Source: Thalassobacillus sp. CUG 92003 (GTDB lineage: Bacteria > Bacillota > Bacilli > Bacillales > Halobacillaceae). Taken from it: a stretch of DNA of 64,000 nucleotides. The stretch spans positions 124,001-188,000 of the forward strand of contig NZ_JABLSJ010000008.1 of the NCBI RefSeq assembly GCF_013618635.1. The letters run 5' to 3'. Below, one piece after another: positions 1 through 9,416 of this stretch (the stretch's first letter is position 1; each line of letters opens with the position of its first letter). Made by a program: the position numbers and the translations under genes. The notes beneath the pieces are model-generated. The model saw only the letters and a list, made by a program, of their open reading frames with translations. It made no database searches and was not told the DNA's origin.

Positions 1-2344
1 GCAAGACTTCTACACCGAGCCCCTTAGCCTCACGAATGTAGTTGGCTAATTTATCATGGTGACCTGTATGAGCATTCATAAGTTCTGCCAGGAAGAACGA
101 AGGGTAATGAGCTTTCAAATAAGCCAATTGATAGGAAATGATACTGTAAGCCACAGCGTGACTTCGGTTAAAACCGTAGTTTGAAAATTTCACAATCCAT
201 TCGAAAATTTCCGTGGCAACCGCTCTGTCATAACCTCGAGCCACGCATCCCTCGATAAATGCTGTTCGTTGTTCTTTCAACTCAGCATCTTTTTTCTTGC
301 TGACGGCACGGCGCAAAATATCGGCTTGTCCTAATGTGAAACCTGCTATTTTTTCCGCCACTTGCATAATTTGTTCTTGATACACTAATACCCCGAACGT
401 CTTTTCTAATAGAGGTGCGACATCGGGATGCGGATATTGAACCCTTTCAAGTCCGTGTTTACGATTGATATAAACCGAAATATATTCCATCGGGCCAGGG
501 CGGTATAAGGCGTTCACCGCTACTACATCTTCAAAATGAGACGGCCGTAGACGCTGCAGGACACCTTTCATGCCACTTGATTCCAATTGGAATATGCCGT
601 TTGTTTTCCCTTCTTTTAAAAGCTCATAAGTCAACGCATCGTCGAATGGAATATCTTTCACTGAGAAGCGTTGCTTTTGAGTGCGGTTCACCTGGTGTTC
701 GATTCGCTCCATCAAGCTTAGATTGCGCAACCCTAAAAAATCCATTTTCAACAATCCGATTGATTCCAAATCCTCCATCGCGTATTGCGTCAAGGCAACA
801 TCCTCGTGCCCGCTCGTTAAGGGGACATTCCGGACCAGGGGGACTTCACTGATGACAACGCCTGCAGCATGCGTCGACACATGCCGGGGCAGCCCTTCTA
901 GTCCTGCAGCCACTTTGAACAACTTCTTCAATTTTGGTGATTGCTGAATGTATGAAACGAGTTCACTAGACTTGCGGACGGCCTCGCCTAATGATAATCC
1001 AGAGTTTGCCGGGATATGCTTAAGGATGAAAGCTGCTTCCGACTGTTGAACGTCCATGACTTTAAAAAGTTCGCGCAATAGACTGCGGGCAGCAAAGGTT
1101 CCGAATGTTATAATTTGGGCTACCTTATCACGTCCATATTTTTCTGCTACATACTGAATCATTTCATCTCTGCGATGGTCAGGGAAATCAATATCAATAT
1201 CTGGCATCGTCATGCGTTCAGGGTTAAGGAAACGTTCGAAAAGCAAATCATATTCCAGCGGATCAACTTCTGTAATGCCTAATAAAAAAGCTACAAATGA
1301 CCCTGCCGCCGATCCACGGCCAGGACCGACTTTTATGCCTTCTCGCTTGGCATACGCCACAAAGTCCCAAACAATTAAGAAATAATCACTGAATTGCATC
1401 GATGTAATAATATTAAGTTCGTATTCCATCCGATCAATAGCTTCCGAACTCGGTTCATCAAAAAGACGGTGTAATTGGTCCTGACATAACTGCCGCAAAT
1501 ACGTATCCGCTGTCATCTCCTCGTCCAACGGGTAAGAGGGGAGCAGGTGTGAATCAAACGAAAGATTTACGTGGCAACGCGAAGCAATATGATCGGCTGC
1601 CTCTAATACTTCTGGCCACCACTTAGCGTACGCGTCCTGCATCTCTTCAGGAGCAGGGTAATGATGATTCTGTAATTCAGCAGGCACACGTTCTTCTGCC
1701 CAAATGTCGCCTTCTCTCATAGCTTTTAAACATGTATAGGCTAACGCATCCGGCTTATTTTTATAACGAATATCTTGAACAGCGGTCACATTAACCTGAT
1801 AGTTCTCGACAAACTGGCGTAAAGCATGGGCTGCCCGTTGTTCTGATTCCTCCCCGTGATCCTGGACTCCAAGATAAAATTGTTCAGTGCCAAGCCGATT
1901 TTTCCAAGCCTCAACAGTCGCTGCCAAACCCTCCTCTTCACCTTCAACGATGGATCTAGCCCACTCCGTTTCTGTCACAGGCAAAATGCCAAGAACATCA
2001 TCAATATCTTCTATGTCTTCTTCTTTTAAATAGGCCTTTTCATCTAATTGCTGCCTAGTGCTCAGGGAAAGCAACGTCTGGTACCCATTATTGTTGAGCG
2101 CCAGCAGAATCAGAGGGTATTTAAACTCATTGGACTCTATGTATAGGGTCAGCCCTATTATCGGTTTGATATTTGCCTGTACACAAGCTTGATAAAACGA
2201 CACTGCTCCATACATGACGCGATCATCCGTAAGTGCCGCCGCTGAATAACCTAACGCTTTTGCTTGCTCAGCTATATCCCCCGGCGTTAATGTACTGTGC
2301 ATGAGGGTGTAACTGCTTCGACACTGCAATTGGGTTCCTGACAT
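1..2344 (-). CDS. dnaE: DNA polymerase III alpha subunit DnaE (3' end beyond window)
   Basis: Replicative C-family DNA polymerase, DnaE type. About 781 N-terminal residues are visible, and the frame stays open to base 1, so the C-terminal OB and tau-binding parts lie outside. The protein starts MSGTQLQCRSSYTLMHS and opens with a PHP domain. The catalytic acidic motif PDIDIDFPD lies near residue 380, and a third catalytic aspartate sits in DFLGLRNL near residue 533. The ATG at 2344 follows a GAAGGTG ribosome site. The gene is divergent from ytrH. In Bacillus, DnaE extends primers before PolC takes over; that role is family knowledge. Confidence 0.96.
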   Translation of the reverse strand, partial: MSGTQLQCRSSYTLMHSTLTPGDIAEQAKALGYSAAALTDDRVMYGAVSFYQACVQANIKPIIGLTLYIESNEFKYPLILLALNNNGYQTLLSLSTRQQLDEKAYLKEEDIEDIDDVLGILPVTETEWARSIVEGEEEGLAATVEAWKNRLGTEQFYLGVQDHGEESEQRAAHALRQFVENYQVNVTAVQDIRYKNKPDALAYTCLKAMREGDIWAEERVPAELQNHHYPAPEEMQDAYAKWWPEVLEAADHIASRCHVNLSFDSHLLPSYPLDEEMTADTYLRQLCQDQLHRLFDEPSSEAIDRMEYELNIITSMQFSDYFLIVWDFVAYAKREGIKVGPGRGSAAGSFVAFLLGITEVDPLEYDLLFERFLNPERMTMPDIDIDFPDHRRDEMIQYVAEKYGRDKVAQIITFGTFAARSLLRELFKVMDVQQSEAAFILKHIPANSGLSLGEAVRKSSELVSYIQQSPKLKKLFKVAAGLEGLPRHVSTHAAGVVISEVPLVRNVPLTSGHEDVALTQYAMEDLESIGLLKMDFLGLRNLSLMERIEHQVNRTQKQRFSVKDIPFDDALTYELLKEGKTNGIFQLESSGMKGVLQRLRPSHFEDVVAVNALYRPGPMEYISVYINRKHGLERVQYPHPDVAPLLEKTFGVLVYQEQIMQVAEKIAGFTLGQADILRRAVSKKKDAELKEQRTAFIEGCVARGYDRAVATEIFEWIVKFSNYGFNRSHAVAYSIISYQLAYLKAHYPSFFLAELMNAHTGHHDKLANYIREAKGLGVEVL

Positions 2345-2369
2345 TGATTTCACCTTCTCTCTTCTTGTT

Positions 2370-2398
2370 ATTATACCGAAAACCTGAAATGGATTGAA
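2370..2398 (-). promoter_or_regulatory. Probable SigA promoter of dnaE
   Basis: The minus strand carries a perfect TATAAT (2370-2375) and, 17 bases upstream, a weak -35 TTCAAT (2393-2398). It lies about 25 bases upstream of the dnaE start. The -35 matches only about half the consensus. Confidence 0.45.
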
Positions 2399-2405
2399 AC
2401 CACTC

Positions 2406-2435
2406 AGCATATCCAATTTTTCATCTGAATATAAT
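2406..2435 (+). promoter_or_regulatory. Possible SigE (mother-cell sporulation) promoter of ytrHI
   Basis: AGCATATC, a 14-base gap and AATATAAT resemble the SigE -35 and -10 elements (six of eight matches in the -10). They end 36 bases before the ytrH start. B. subtilis ytrHI is SigE-dependent as I recall it, so a SigE promoter is expected here. The match is imperfect. Confidence 0.45.
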
Positions 2436-2471
2436 GCAATAAAGGACGTGCCTGCATAAGGAGAGTGAAGA

Positions 2472-2804
2472 ATGGATGAACGTCTAGTCATATCAATGAT
2501 TCACTGCTTTTTCATCGCTTTCGGCGTGGTAATCGGAGGGGCGATTATAGGAAGTATCGGCGGATTTATTACTGGCGAAGCCCCTATGACATCTATTTAT
2601 CGAATTGCTAAACGTTTACGGATTTGGGCCATCGTAGCAGCTATTGGAGGCACATTTGATGCAATCAGCAACTTTGAAAAAGGTATTTTTGAAGGCTCAC
2701 CCTTTGATTTGTTCAAACAAGTAATGGTGATTGTTTCCGCTATGGGAGGCGTCCAAGCGGCCCTTTTAGTATTTTCATGGGTTTTACATGAGGATGTCAC
2801 CTAA
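2472..2804 (+). CDS. ytrH: Sporulation membrane protein YtrH
   Basis: A 110-residue integral membrane protein of the YtrH sporulation family. Hydrophobic glycine-rich segments lie around residues 6-33, 48-62 and 82-105. The start ATG follows AAGGAGAGTGAAG. The stop overlaps the ytrI start (TAATG), so the pair is translationally coupled. In B. subtilis the ytrHI pair is made in the mother cell and is needed for efficient sporulation; the molecular role is unknown. Length and position next to dnaE match the family. Confidence 0.9.
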   Translation: MDERLVISMIHCFFIAFGVVIGGAIIGSIGGFITGEAPMTSIYRIAKRLRIWAIVAAIGGTFDAISNFEKGIFEGSPFDLFKQVMVIVSAMGGVQAALLVFSWVLHEDVT

Positions 2805-3307
2805 TGCACATCCCTCCATATTATAAAAGAAGAGAATGGCAATGGCTGTTGACGGGCGTTGTGGTAGGTGCAATCATTGCTTATATATTCTTTTTGTTTA
2901 TTCACGGGCGCATATATGAAAGGATTACCGAGGAGAGTATTGATCTGCAAACTGAATTGACACAGCTTGAGTCAAAATATGAGGGGCTGTTGGAATCGCA
3001 AGAACAAGAAGAAGAGCAAAAAACGGATATCCAGCAAATCCAAGAACTTGAAGTGGCCTTTATCAATGACGATCGGCTCGAGGTAGATCGACTCACTAAA
3101 CATCAGTTGGAAGCAATGGTTAAAGACGAATTGCAATCCATTATCGGTAAACAAATAGAAGATTTGGCCCAAAACCCTGACTTAGTGATCTCTGTAATTG
3201 AAAATAAACGATTTAAAATCGATGATGTCAATTATTTATTGGAGGTACGCTTCCTGGCATTAGCCCCGCAGACACGATTGAGAATCATGATTGCAATAGA
3301 CCATTAA
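2804..3307 (+). CDS. ytrI: Sporulation membrane protein YtrI
   Basis: A 167-residue protein with one N-terminal membrane helix (about residues 14-34) and a Glu/Gln-rich coiled-coil stretch (about 40-78). A charged soluble domain follows, placing the bulk on one side of the membrane. It shares one base with the ytrH stop and matches B. subtilis YtrI in size and context. The partner YtrH has little soluble mass, so YtrI may present the functional domain of the pair. This last point is inference. Confidence 0.88.
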   Translation: MHIPPYYKRREWQWLLTGVVVGAIIAYIFFLFIHGRIYERITEESIDLQTELTQLESKYEGLLESQEQEEEQKTDIQQIQELEVAFINDDRLEVDRLTKHQLEAMVKDELQSIIGKQIEDLAQNPDLVISVIENKRFKIDDVNYLLEVRFLALAPQTRLRIMIAIDH

Positions 3308-3415
3308 CAAAATGGGTTATCAAAAACTGGCAAAACAAAAAACTGGCAATCACGATTGAATTTTTATACAATTAAATTAATATCTTGAACAATGCCAAAA
3401 AGGGGTGATGATGCA

Positions 3416-3613
3416 ATGTTGATCCTCGACAGTCATAGGCAAATTGAAGAGAAGGTCGCTCAGTTAGTAAGTGGCTATACGGCATTTGTTGAAACAGAAG
3501 AGCTCATCCGTTTAATGAAACGCGAAGTACAAAAACATCAATTACAAGTCCATTTCGATAAAACTGACAGCGGATGCTGGATCATCCCTCTAAGAGATGA
3601 TCAGTGTTCCTGA
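3416..3613 (+). CDS. Small conserved protein, YtzJ-like by position
   Basis: A 65-residue soluble protein of unknown function. The ATG at 3416 is preferred over the in-frame ATG at 3392, because AAAGGGGTGATG lies just before it and inside the longer reading frame. The sequence is amphipathic with no membrane segment and ends in WIIPLRDDQCS. Size and place between ytrI and nrnA match the small gene called ytzJ in B. subtilis, but I do not recognise the sequence well enough to assign the name. A strong terminator follows. Confidence 0.7.
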   Translation: MLILDSHRQIEEKVAQLVSGYTAFVETEELIRLMKREVQKHQLQVHFDKTDSGCWIIPLRDDQCS

Positions 3614-3618
3614 CACGT

Positions 3619-3653
3619 AACGCCTGAGGAAAGTCTTCTCAGGCGTTTTTTTT
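3619..3653. terminator. Bidirectional terminator between the ytrHI unit and nrnA
   Basis: A 10-bp perfect stem (AACGCCTGAG, 3619-3628, with its complement at 3638-3647) is followed by a T run on the plus strand. It ends in the nrnA stop codon, so it also sits at the 3' end of nrnA on the other strand. Confidence 0.85.
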
Positions 3654-4602
3654 ATTGCTCTTTGTAAATGCGGCAAGCTTCATCTAGTTCTTGCGAGATT
3701 GTTTCTGTCTCCTCCCACGAGTAAGCTGTCGCGCCCGCAGCCATAGGATGGCCTCCTCCGTTATGCCGGGAAGCTATTTCATTCACTGCAGGCCCTTTTG
3801 AACGAAGCCGGACCCTGATCAACTCGTCTTCTTCGATGAAAAAAACCCAGGCCAGAACATCTTCAATGTCTCCAAGGAGACCCACAAGCTGACTGGTTTC
3901 CATCGGGGACACATGATACGCTTCCAAAATATCTTTTGTTATAGTCACAACAATGTGGCCTGACGAAGAAACCGAGAAATGCTGCAAAATATATCCTTTT
4001 AATCGTGCGAGATTCATTTTTGTTTTATACATATTATCGTAAAGGTCTGATCGATCAAAGCTGTACATCACGAGTTCGGCTGCGTATTCAAGTGTCTTCC
4101 TGCTCGTGCTTGGAAACAAAAATCGTCCTGTATCCCCGACTATACCAGCATAAGCTAACCGAGCAGCATTGTCATTAAACGTTAACCCATCATCTTTAGA
4201 CGAAAGGAACACTTCAAAAATCATTTCGGAGGTAGAACTGGCTGTCGTATCTACCCATTGAATATCGCCATATTCATCGACGGTTGGATGATGATCAATT
4301 TTTATCAGCTTATCTCCCAATTTATAGCGTTGATCATCTATCCTGGCTTGATTTGCAGTATCACATACGATGACCAATGCCTGTTCATAAGCTTCATCAG
4401 GAACCTTATCCATGCATAATAAGTAATTCAGTGATTCATCTTCCAATCCCGTTACGAAGACGTTTTTTTCCGGGAAGCTTGTCATTATCATTTCAGCCAA
4501 CGCGCCTTGTGACCCATAAGCATCAGGATCAGGCCTTACGTGACGGTGGATAATAATCGTATCATAAGCTTTAATCGTATCAACAATATCATGAACAACC
4601 AT
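3652..4602 (-). CDS. nrnA: NanoRNase / pAp phosphatase NrnA
   Basis: A DHH-DHHA1 phosphoesterase of 316 residues. It degrades very short RNAs (nanoRNA) and dephosphorylates 3'-phosphoadenosine 5'-phosphate. Visible motifs are HVRPDPDAYGS (residues 21-31), VCDTANQARIDD (near 79-90), the DHH triad at 103-105 and the substrate-binding GGGHPMAAGA near residue 284. The start ATG has AAAGGAATGAAACG upstream. Length and neighbours match B. subtilis ytqI. The enzyme is cytosolic and needs divalent metal. Confidence 0.95.
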   Translation of the reverse strand: MVVHDIVDTIKAYDTIIIHRHVRPDPDAYGSQGALAEMIMTSFPEKNVFVTGLEDESLNYLLCMDKVPDEAYEQALVIVCDTANQARIDDQRYKLGDKLIKIDHHPTVDEYGDIQWVDTTASSTSEMIFEVFLSSKDDGLTFNDNAARLAYAGIVGDTGRFLFPSTSRKTLEYAAELVMYSFDRSDLYDNMYKTKMNLARLKGYILQHFSVSSSGHIVVTITKDILEAYHVSPMETSQLVGLLGDIEDVLAWVFFIEEDELIRVRLRSKGPAVNEIASRHNGGGHPMAAGATAYSWEETETISQELDEACRIYKEQ

Positions 4603-4740
4603 CGTTTCATTCCTTTCTCCATCTCTTACAAGATGGTGCGGCTACCTCCATATTAAATCATAGATTTTAATCAATCGGTAGCATAAATTCATAAAACAAG
4701 CTACAATTGATACCGGATTTGAAAACTTACACAGGAGTAG

Positions 4741-5043
4741 ATGCACGTGTTTATTTTTTCGGCGCTTATCCTTATTTCGCTGGTTATGTATGTTTATTAC
4801 AAAGTCACTATCATTAAAACGAAGGACCCCTTAATGCAAGAATATCAAAATAGCAAAGCACGGATATGCCTGGGCTCATTTATCTTGTTTTTTGCTATCA
4901 ATCAATATTTAGCTTACGAAACCCAACTATCCTTATTTATAGGAATCGCATTTATCTTAATCGGGGTATTTCAAATTCGTTTTGGTACGAAAAGCCTTCA
5001 GCATTATAAACGTGAATACCAAAGAACGCGCGTTATCGATTGA
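4741..5043 (+). CDS. ytpI: YtpI family membrane protein
   Basis: A 100-residue protein with three hydrophobic helices (about residues 3-22, 45-60, 64-81) and a basic C-terminus; function unknown. AGGAG lies only three bases before the ATG at 4741, and the in-frame GTG at 4747 would have better spacing, so the start may be two codons later. It is convergent with ytoI across a long terminator. Assignment rests on size, topology and the conserved nrnA-ytpI-ytoI order. Confidence 0.82.
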   Translation: MHVFIFSALILISLVMYVYYKVTIIKTKDPLMQEYQNSKARICLGSFILFFAINQYLAYETQLSLFIGIAFILIGVFQIRFGTKSLQHYKREYQRTRVID

Positions 5044-5057
5044 CTCCCTGATGGTGT

Positions 5058-5130
5058 CAACTTAATGTGCAGCCTGATTTACACGTGAGGATTATATAGC
5101 CTGCACGTGTAAATCAGGCTTTTTAAGTTG
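5058..5130. terminator. Strong bidirectional terminator between ytpI and ytoI
   Basis: A perfect 17-bp stem (5071-5087 with 5104-5120) encloses a 16-base loop. Further outward complementarity pairs CAACTTAA at 5058 with TTAAGTTG at 5123. It lies between convergent genes and serves both strands. Confidence 0.9.
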
Positions 5131-5137
5131 AGCCGGA

Positions 5138-6451
5138 CTACCTGTCAATCAATTGCGCCATAAGTAAGGACTTCCCTACCAACGCACCTTCGTTAAAGAC
5201 TTCCACATCAACTTTCGCAAATTTACGTCCCACCTCTAATAAATGAGGTTTTATCTCCAGTTCACTTTCAAGCTGCACAGGCTTAAGAAAGTAAATCGAA
5301 ATATTTTCTACGACAAGATCACCTTTTTTATACTTTCGCAGTAATCGACTTGCCGATTCAGTGACCAACGACGTAAATACGCCATAGGAAAGCGAGCCTA
5401 ACTGATTGGTCATCTGCGGGGTCACTTGCGTGTCGAAGGTAATGTCTTTTTGTTCACCTTCCTTAATGACCATTTGTTTGGATACCAGATCATCAATGGT
5501 TTCACCCACTTGAGGCTGACGTTGTAAATGCTGAAGGGCTTTTAAAACATCCTGCCTTGAGATGATCCCTTGAAATTTATGATGGTGATCGACTACAGGC
5601 ATCAATTCAATCCCTTCCCACACCATAACATGGGCTGCATTCGCCAATGAGGTCCGGGTGTTAACGGTCATCGGATGACGTGTCATAACACGATCAATGG
5701 GTGTTGTCTTCGCTTCACCTATGACATCCTTGGACGTTACAACGCCGACCACTCTATTATTTTTATCTACCACCGGGTAACGGCTGTGCTCGGTTTGCTC
5801 GTTAAGTTGGTGCCACGTGGCCACTTGGTCTTTCGTCGTCAAATAGTGAGACTCTTTAAACGAGGTATATATATCGTCAACCAGGACAATTTCTTTTTTG
5901 ATGAGCTGGTCATATATTGCACGGTTGATCATGGTAGCTACTGTAAATGTGTCATAGCTTGTCGATAGGATCGGTAAATGTTTCTCATCGGCCAGCTTTT
6001 TTACGTGATCGTCTGTATCAAACCCGCCAGTTATTAATACGGCTGCGCCTTCTTTAATGGCCAACTCGTGAGCATTGGTCCGGTTTCCTACAATTAAAAG
6101 TGATCCTGCTTCCGTGTAGCGCATCATAGCTTCTAATTTCATAGCGCCGATCACAAACTTATGGAGTGTTTTATATAGGCCCTCACGTCCTCCTAGGACT
6201 TGACCATCAATTATCTTGATAATCTCAGCAAACGTTAACCGTTCGATATTTTCTTTCTTCTTTTTTTCAATTCGAATCGTACCAACACGCTCGATTGTAC
6301 TAACCAAGTTTTGATTTTCCGCTTCCTTGATTGCACGATAGGCTGTCCCTTCACTTACATCCAACGTTTTAGCAATTCTTCTGACGGAGATCTTACTTCC
6401 TACGGATAGTGAATCAATGTGCTGGAGAATCTGTTCATGCTTAGTGGCCAA
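5138..6451 (-). CDS. ytoI: YtoI: HTH, DRTGG, CBS pair and hotdog domain regulator
   Basis: About 437 residues. Domains in order: N-terminal winged helix-turn-helix (VRRIAKTLDVSEGTAYRAIK, about residues 24-43), DRTGG domain (about 75-180), a CBS pair (about 195-310, with VVGVVTSKDVIG and FQGIISRQDVL) and a C-terminal hotdog-fold domain (about 335-435). This suggests DNA binding controlled by nucleotide (CBS) and acyl-thioester or other ligand binding; the ligand is unknown. The TTG at 6451 follows GGTGAGG and gives MATKHEQI. In-frame ATGs at 6463 and 6472 have no good ribosome site, so the start is not certain. Confidence 0.88.
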   Translation of the reverse strand: MATKHEQILQHIDSLSVGSKISVRRIAKTLDVSEGTAYRAIKEAENQNLVSTIERVGTIRIEKKKKENIERLTFAEIIKIIDGQVLGGREGLYKTLHKFVIGAMKLEAMMRYTEAGSLLIVGNRTNAHELAIKEGAAVLITGGFDTDDHVKKLADEKHLPILSTSYDTFTVATMINRAIYDQLIKKEIVLVDDIYTSFKESHYLTTKDQVATWHQLNEQTEHSRYPVVDKNNRVVGVVTSKDVIGEAKTTPIDRVMTRHPMTVNTRTSLANAAHVMVWEGIELMPVVDHHHKFQGIISRQDVLKALQHLQRQPQVGETIDDLVSKQMVIKEGEQKDITFDTQVTPQMTNQLGSLSYGVFTSLVTESASRLLRKYKKGDLVVENISIYFLKPVQLESELEIKPHLLEVGRKFAKVDVEVFNEGALVGKSLLMAQLIDR

Positions 6452-6501
6452 AATCCTCACCATTCTTTCCATCTGTACTAATAATTTTGCCTCTAATTGT
6501 T

Positions 6502-6530
6502 ATTATACAGATGATACAGTTCCCGTGCAA
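6502..6530 (-). promoter_or_regulatory. SigA promoter of ytoI
   Basis: The minus strand reads TTGCAC (6525-6530), a 17-base spacer and TATAAT (6502-6507). Spacing is ideal and the predicted start of transcription is about 45 bases upstream of the TTG codon. Confidence 0.72.
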
Positions 6531-6767
6531 TTTTTCCCATTAGCTCAGTTAAACGTTGTTGTTGTTTACTCACAAAACCTTATTTTACTATCCGGCACGA
6601 CTACCTGGTTTCAAATAAGCGGTTGGGGATAGAAGATTTGCCTTGCATGAGCTAAATAGTTCCGGCTCGTGACACTTCCCTCACGTCTATACGATAAGCC
6701 AACATCGGACCACGTCGATTCTCTGTTCAGCCTGTCTATTGAAGGGGCCATTCTTCAATATAAGGTA

Positions 6768-6892
6768 GGGTTGGCTGGGAAATGACGAGACTCCCGCGGG
6801 AAAAGGAGCTCGACGAGACCCCGCAGGGAGCGAAGCGACTGAGGAGGCTCGACGGGTCCCCGCAGGAAAGCGAGTTATTTCCCAGCCAACCC
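6768..6892. repeat. GC-rich dispersed extragenic repeat with 16-bp terminal inverted repeats
   Basis: A 125-bp element is bounded by perfect 16-bp inverted repeats (GGGTTGGCTGGGAAAT at 6768-6783, complement at 6877-6892). It encloses a GC-rich interior with internal motifs such as GACTCCCGCGGGA, GACCCCGCAGG and GTCCCCGCAGGAAAGCGAG. It contains no gene. It closely resembles a repeat type that I recall as scattered through many Bacillaceae genomes. The rest of the 520-base gap between ytoI and ytkL holds the ytoI promoter and, at 6743-6765, a GGGGCCATTCTTCAATATAA stretch that may belong to the element; I see nothing else in it. Confidence 0.8.
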
Positions 6893-6952
6893 AAACGATT
6901 TTGAATCTGAGTCTACCATTAGAGGAGTTTTATGTACGATATATCAGAGCAA

Positions 6953-6983
6953 AGCCCCTCTTCCGTGAATCGGATGAGGGGCT
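6953..6983 (-). terminator. Terminator of ytkL
   Basis: AGCCCCTC (6953-6960) pairs with GAGGGGCT (6976-6983), about 11 bases beyond the ytkL stop on the minus strand. The following tract is only partly T-rich. Confidence 0.65.
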
Positions 6984-6993
6984 AAAGTGGTTC

Positions 6994-7674
6994 TTATAAG
7001 GATATTGATTCGCCAGGCTCTAACGCTTTGCCGATACCAGGCTCCACCTGACGAGCAAAAGCTTGTCCATCCTGGTTGATTAAATCAAATGTGTTGTAAT
7101 GGATAGGAACGACCTGTTTAGCTTTTGTCCATCTTGCAGCGACCAATGCATCCTCTGGTCCCATCGTGAAGTTATCACCAATCGGAAGAAAAGCAACATC
7201 GATTTTATTCATTTCACCAATCAATTTCAAATCGGAGAATAAGCCTGTATCACCCGCGTGATAAATCGTTTTGCCATCAATCGTCAGCAAAATCCCGGCT
7301 GGCATCCCGGTATAAACGATATTGCCATCTTCTTCTGTGTACGCTGAACCGTGAAAAGCCTGGGTAAGCTTGACCGTGCCAAAATCAAACGTGTGGGAAC
7401 CGCCAACGTGCATAGGATGCGCATTCAAATCCTGATTTCCTAGGTACGTGGCCAACTCAAATGGGGCAACAATTTGCGCACCTGAACGTCTAGCAATAGC
7501 AAATGTGTCACCTACGTGATCGTTATGACCATGTGTGAGCAGTATCACATCGGGATTTTCATCCTCCGCTTTCAAATCCGTGTTCCCGTTATCCGAAATA
7601 AAGGGATCAATTAAAATCGTCTTGCCATTTGCTTCGACTTTTACAACAGAATGTCCATGATACGTTACGTTCAT
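6994..7674 (-). CDS. ytkL: UPF0173 metal-dependent hydrolase YtkL
   Basis: A 226-residue metallo-beta-lactamase-fold hydrolase. The metal-binding motif [10 protein letters not shown] has histidines 48, 50 and 53 and aspartate 52; AGDTG near residue 140 and a late histidine (PIHYNT) complete the site. The substrate is unknown. The ATG follows AAGGAGTTGATCAA. It lies 35 bases after the spermidine-synthase-like gene and probably shares its transcript, ending at the hairpin just downstream. Confidence 0.92.
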   Translation of the reverse strand: MNVTYHGHSVVKVEANGKTILIDPFISDNGNTDLKAEDENPDVILLTHGHNDHVGDTFAIARRSGAQIVAPFELATYLGNQDLNAHPMHVGGSHTFDFGTVKLTQAFHGSAYTEEDGNIVYTGMPAGILLTIDGKTIYHAGDTGLFSDLKLIGEMNKIDVAFLPIGDNFTMGPEDALVAARWTKAKQVVPIHYNTFDLINQDGQAFARQVEPGIGKALEPGESISL

Positions 7675-7709
7675 TTGATCAACTCCTTGATTATAGATGT
7701 GATCGTCCC

Positions 7710-9260
7710 CTAATAATTCCTCCAGGCGGCTTCATACTTCTGAATCAAATGAGGGTCGATCAACGTGTTGGGCTTTAAGGGAACCTGTTCCCCTTCATCA
7801 TTTGTAATTTCCCTATCTTCATCTTTTCCAAACACCGTTAACGAAGGAAGCATGGATTCCTTTAAAAATTCCGTAGACACGTTGATGTCCAAATCTTCAA
7901 CCGCGATTTTGTTGCGACTGGCAAATACAAAGCCCCAGTTCCCGAAGCTGGGAATGTCCACATGAAAGTTCTCTGTATGAAGCCCTGTCGATTCTATCGT
8001 TTCATTGATTGTCCAATAAACTTCTGTTGCAAAAACTGGGCTGGTTGCCTGAGCCATGAGGGCACCGTCAGGAGAAAGATGATTTCGCACTAGAGAATAG
8101 AATTCCTTCGTATATAATTTATTCAAGCTTTCATTATTCGGATCTGGAAGATCAAGCAGAATGACATCATAGAAATCATCACTGTTTTCCAGGAATTTAA
8201 ATGCGTCCTTATGCTCGACGGATACTTTGTCATCGGTTAATGACCCCTCATTCAATTCCAATAAATGAGGATTTTCATTCGCTAATTCAGTAACAGCTGG
8301 ATCGAGATCAACGAGCTTGATCGATTTAAGAGACGGGTACTTCAATAATTCCCTTGCAGCCAGCCCGTCTCCCCCTCCCAGAATGAGTGCATGTTCTGGA
8401 TCGGGAACAAACCCCATCGGGGGATGGACAAGGGTTTCATGGTAACGGTATTCATCCGTTGAACTGAATTGCAAAGATCCATTTAAATATAACCGCACAT
8501 CATCCTCGTCTTTCGTAACGGCAATCCGCTGATAAGCTGACTCCTCCATATGTAGCACAGGATCTTTATACAGCTTTTGTTCAAACGAGAATGCCATTTC
8601 TTCACCGAAAAATAAACCCGCTACAAGCAGGATGCCGATCGTTAAACCTGCCATGACATGTCGTTTGATGTGCTGAATTTCTTTACGAAAAAGATACAAT
8701 ACGCCTAAAGCAACAGCGAGATTAATACAAGCGACAAAAAAAGCACTTTTTACCATGCCCATTTGCGGTCTAAGTAAAAAGGCGAATAATAACCCGCCAA
8801 TTAATCCTCCCGCATAATCTGAAAACAATACGCGTGCGGTACTTCTGTTTAATTCAACTCCGATTTCATTAGCCTTGCGGATCAATATAGGCAGCTCTAA
8901 CCCTGTTAAAGCTCCGATTGTAAAGGTAACCATATACAAGAAAAGGGCATCAGAGCCGGATGGGGCAAAGGCCGTAATTCCGAACATGGTGAAACTGGAA
9001 AATCCTCCAATTAAGGCTACCATGTATTCAATCCATATGAAGGTGGTAATCAACTGTTTCATGACGTTTTCGCTTAAACTTGCCCCAATGCCCATCCCCG
9101 TCAAAAAGAGACTGATGGTAAGGGTATATTGTTTGACGCCGTCCCCTAATATGTAGGAACCGAGTGCCCCGAACAAAACCTCAAATATAATACCGCAAAT
9201 TGATACAATGCCAGAAGCCCAATATATCGCATGACTTCTTTTAACCATTTCGTTTTTCAT
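7710..9260 (-). CDS. Membrane-anchored spermidine synthase-like aminopropyltransferase
   Basis: About 516 residues. The N-terminal 215 or so form a bundle of hydrophobic helices. The C-terminal half is a spermidine synthase domain with the nucleotide-binding motif [13 protein letters not shown], an acidic [11 protein letters not shown] and the catalytic-type LDLPDPN. The soluble enzyme transfers aminopropyl groups to putrescine; the substrate of the membrane form is not established. The ATG at 9260 follows GGAGTGATCAGC; the GTG at 9269 overlaps that site and was rejected. It follows the DUF350 gene, and this pairing with PspA and DUF4178 recurs in bacteria. A terminator-like hairpin separates it from DUF350. 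Confidence 0.88.
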   Translation of the reverse strand: MKNEMVKRSHAIYWASGIVSICGIIFEVLFGALGSYILGDGVKQYTLTISLFLTGMGIGASLSENVMKQLITTFIWIEYMVALIGGFSSFTMFGITAFAPSGSDALFLYMVTFTIGALTGLELPILIRKANEIGVELNRSTARVLFSDYAGGLIGGLLFAFLLRPQMGMVKSAFFVACINLAVALGVLYLFRKEIQHIKRHVMAGLTIGILLVAGLFFGEEMAFSFEQKLYKDPVLHMEESAYQRIAVTKDEDDVRLYLNGSLQFSSTDEYRYHETLVHPPMGFVPDPEHALILGGGDGLAARELLKYPSLKSIKLVDLDPAVTELANENPHLLELNEGSLTDDKVSVEHKDAFKFLENSDDFYDVILLDLPDPNNESLNKLYTKEFYSLVRNHLSPDGALMAQATSPVFATEVYWTINETIESTGLHTENFHVDIPSFGNWGFVFASRNKIAVEDLDINVSTEFLKESMLPSLTVFGKDEDREITNDEGEQVPLKPNTLIDPHLIQKYEAAWRNY

Positions 9261-9372
9261 GCTGATCACTCCAGCTCATGTTCAGAAGCGAAAGACTTAC
9301 CCGACATCGTCAGGCATGCCGCCGCTTAAATAATTCTAATTACCTGTTTGCTTATGAAAGGTGATACGAGAT

Positions 9373-9401
9373 AAAAATCCCTGGAAGTCATCCAGGGATT
9401 T
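9373..9401 (-). terminator. Terminator after the DUF350 gene
   Basis: AAATCCCTGGA (9375-9385) pairs with its complement at 9391-9401 and is followed on the minus strand by TTTTT. It would end or attenuate the DUF4178-pspA-DUF4247-DUF350 transcript before the spermidine-synthase-like gene. Confidence 0.8.
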
Positions 9402-9416
9402 CGAAAATGAAACATA

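Noticed and set aside
577-947. Plus-strand frames opposite dnaE
   Set aside because: They lie fully antisense to the conserved polymerase domain and show no independent features.
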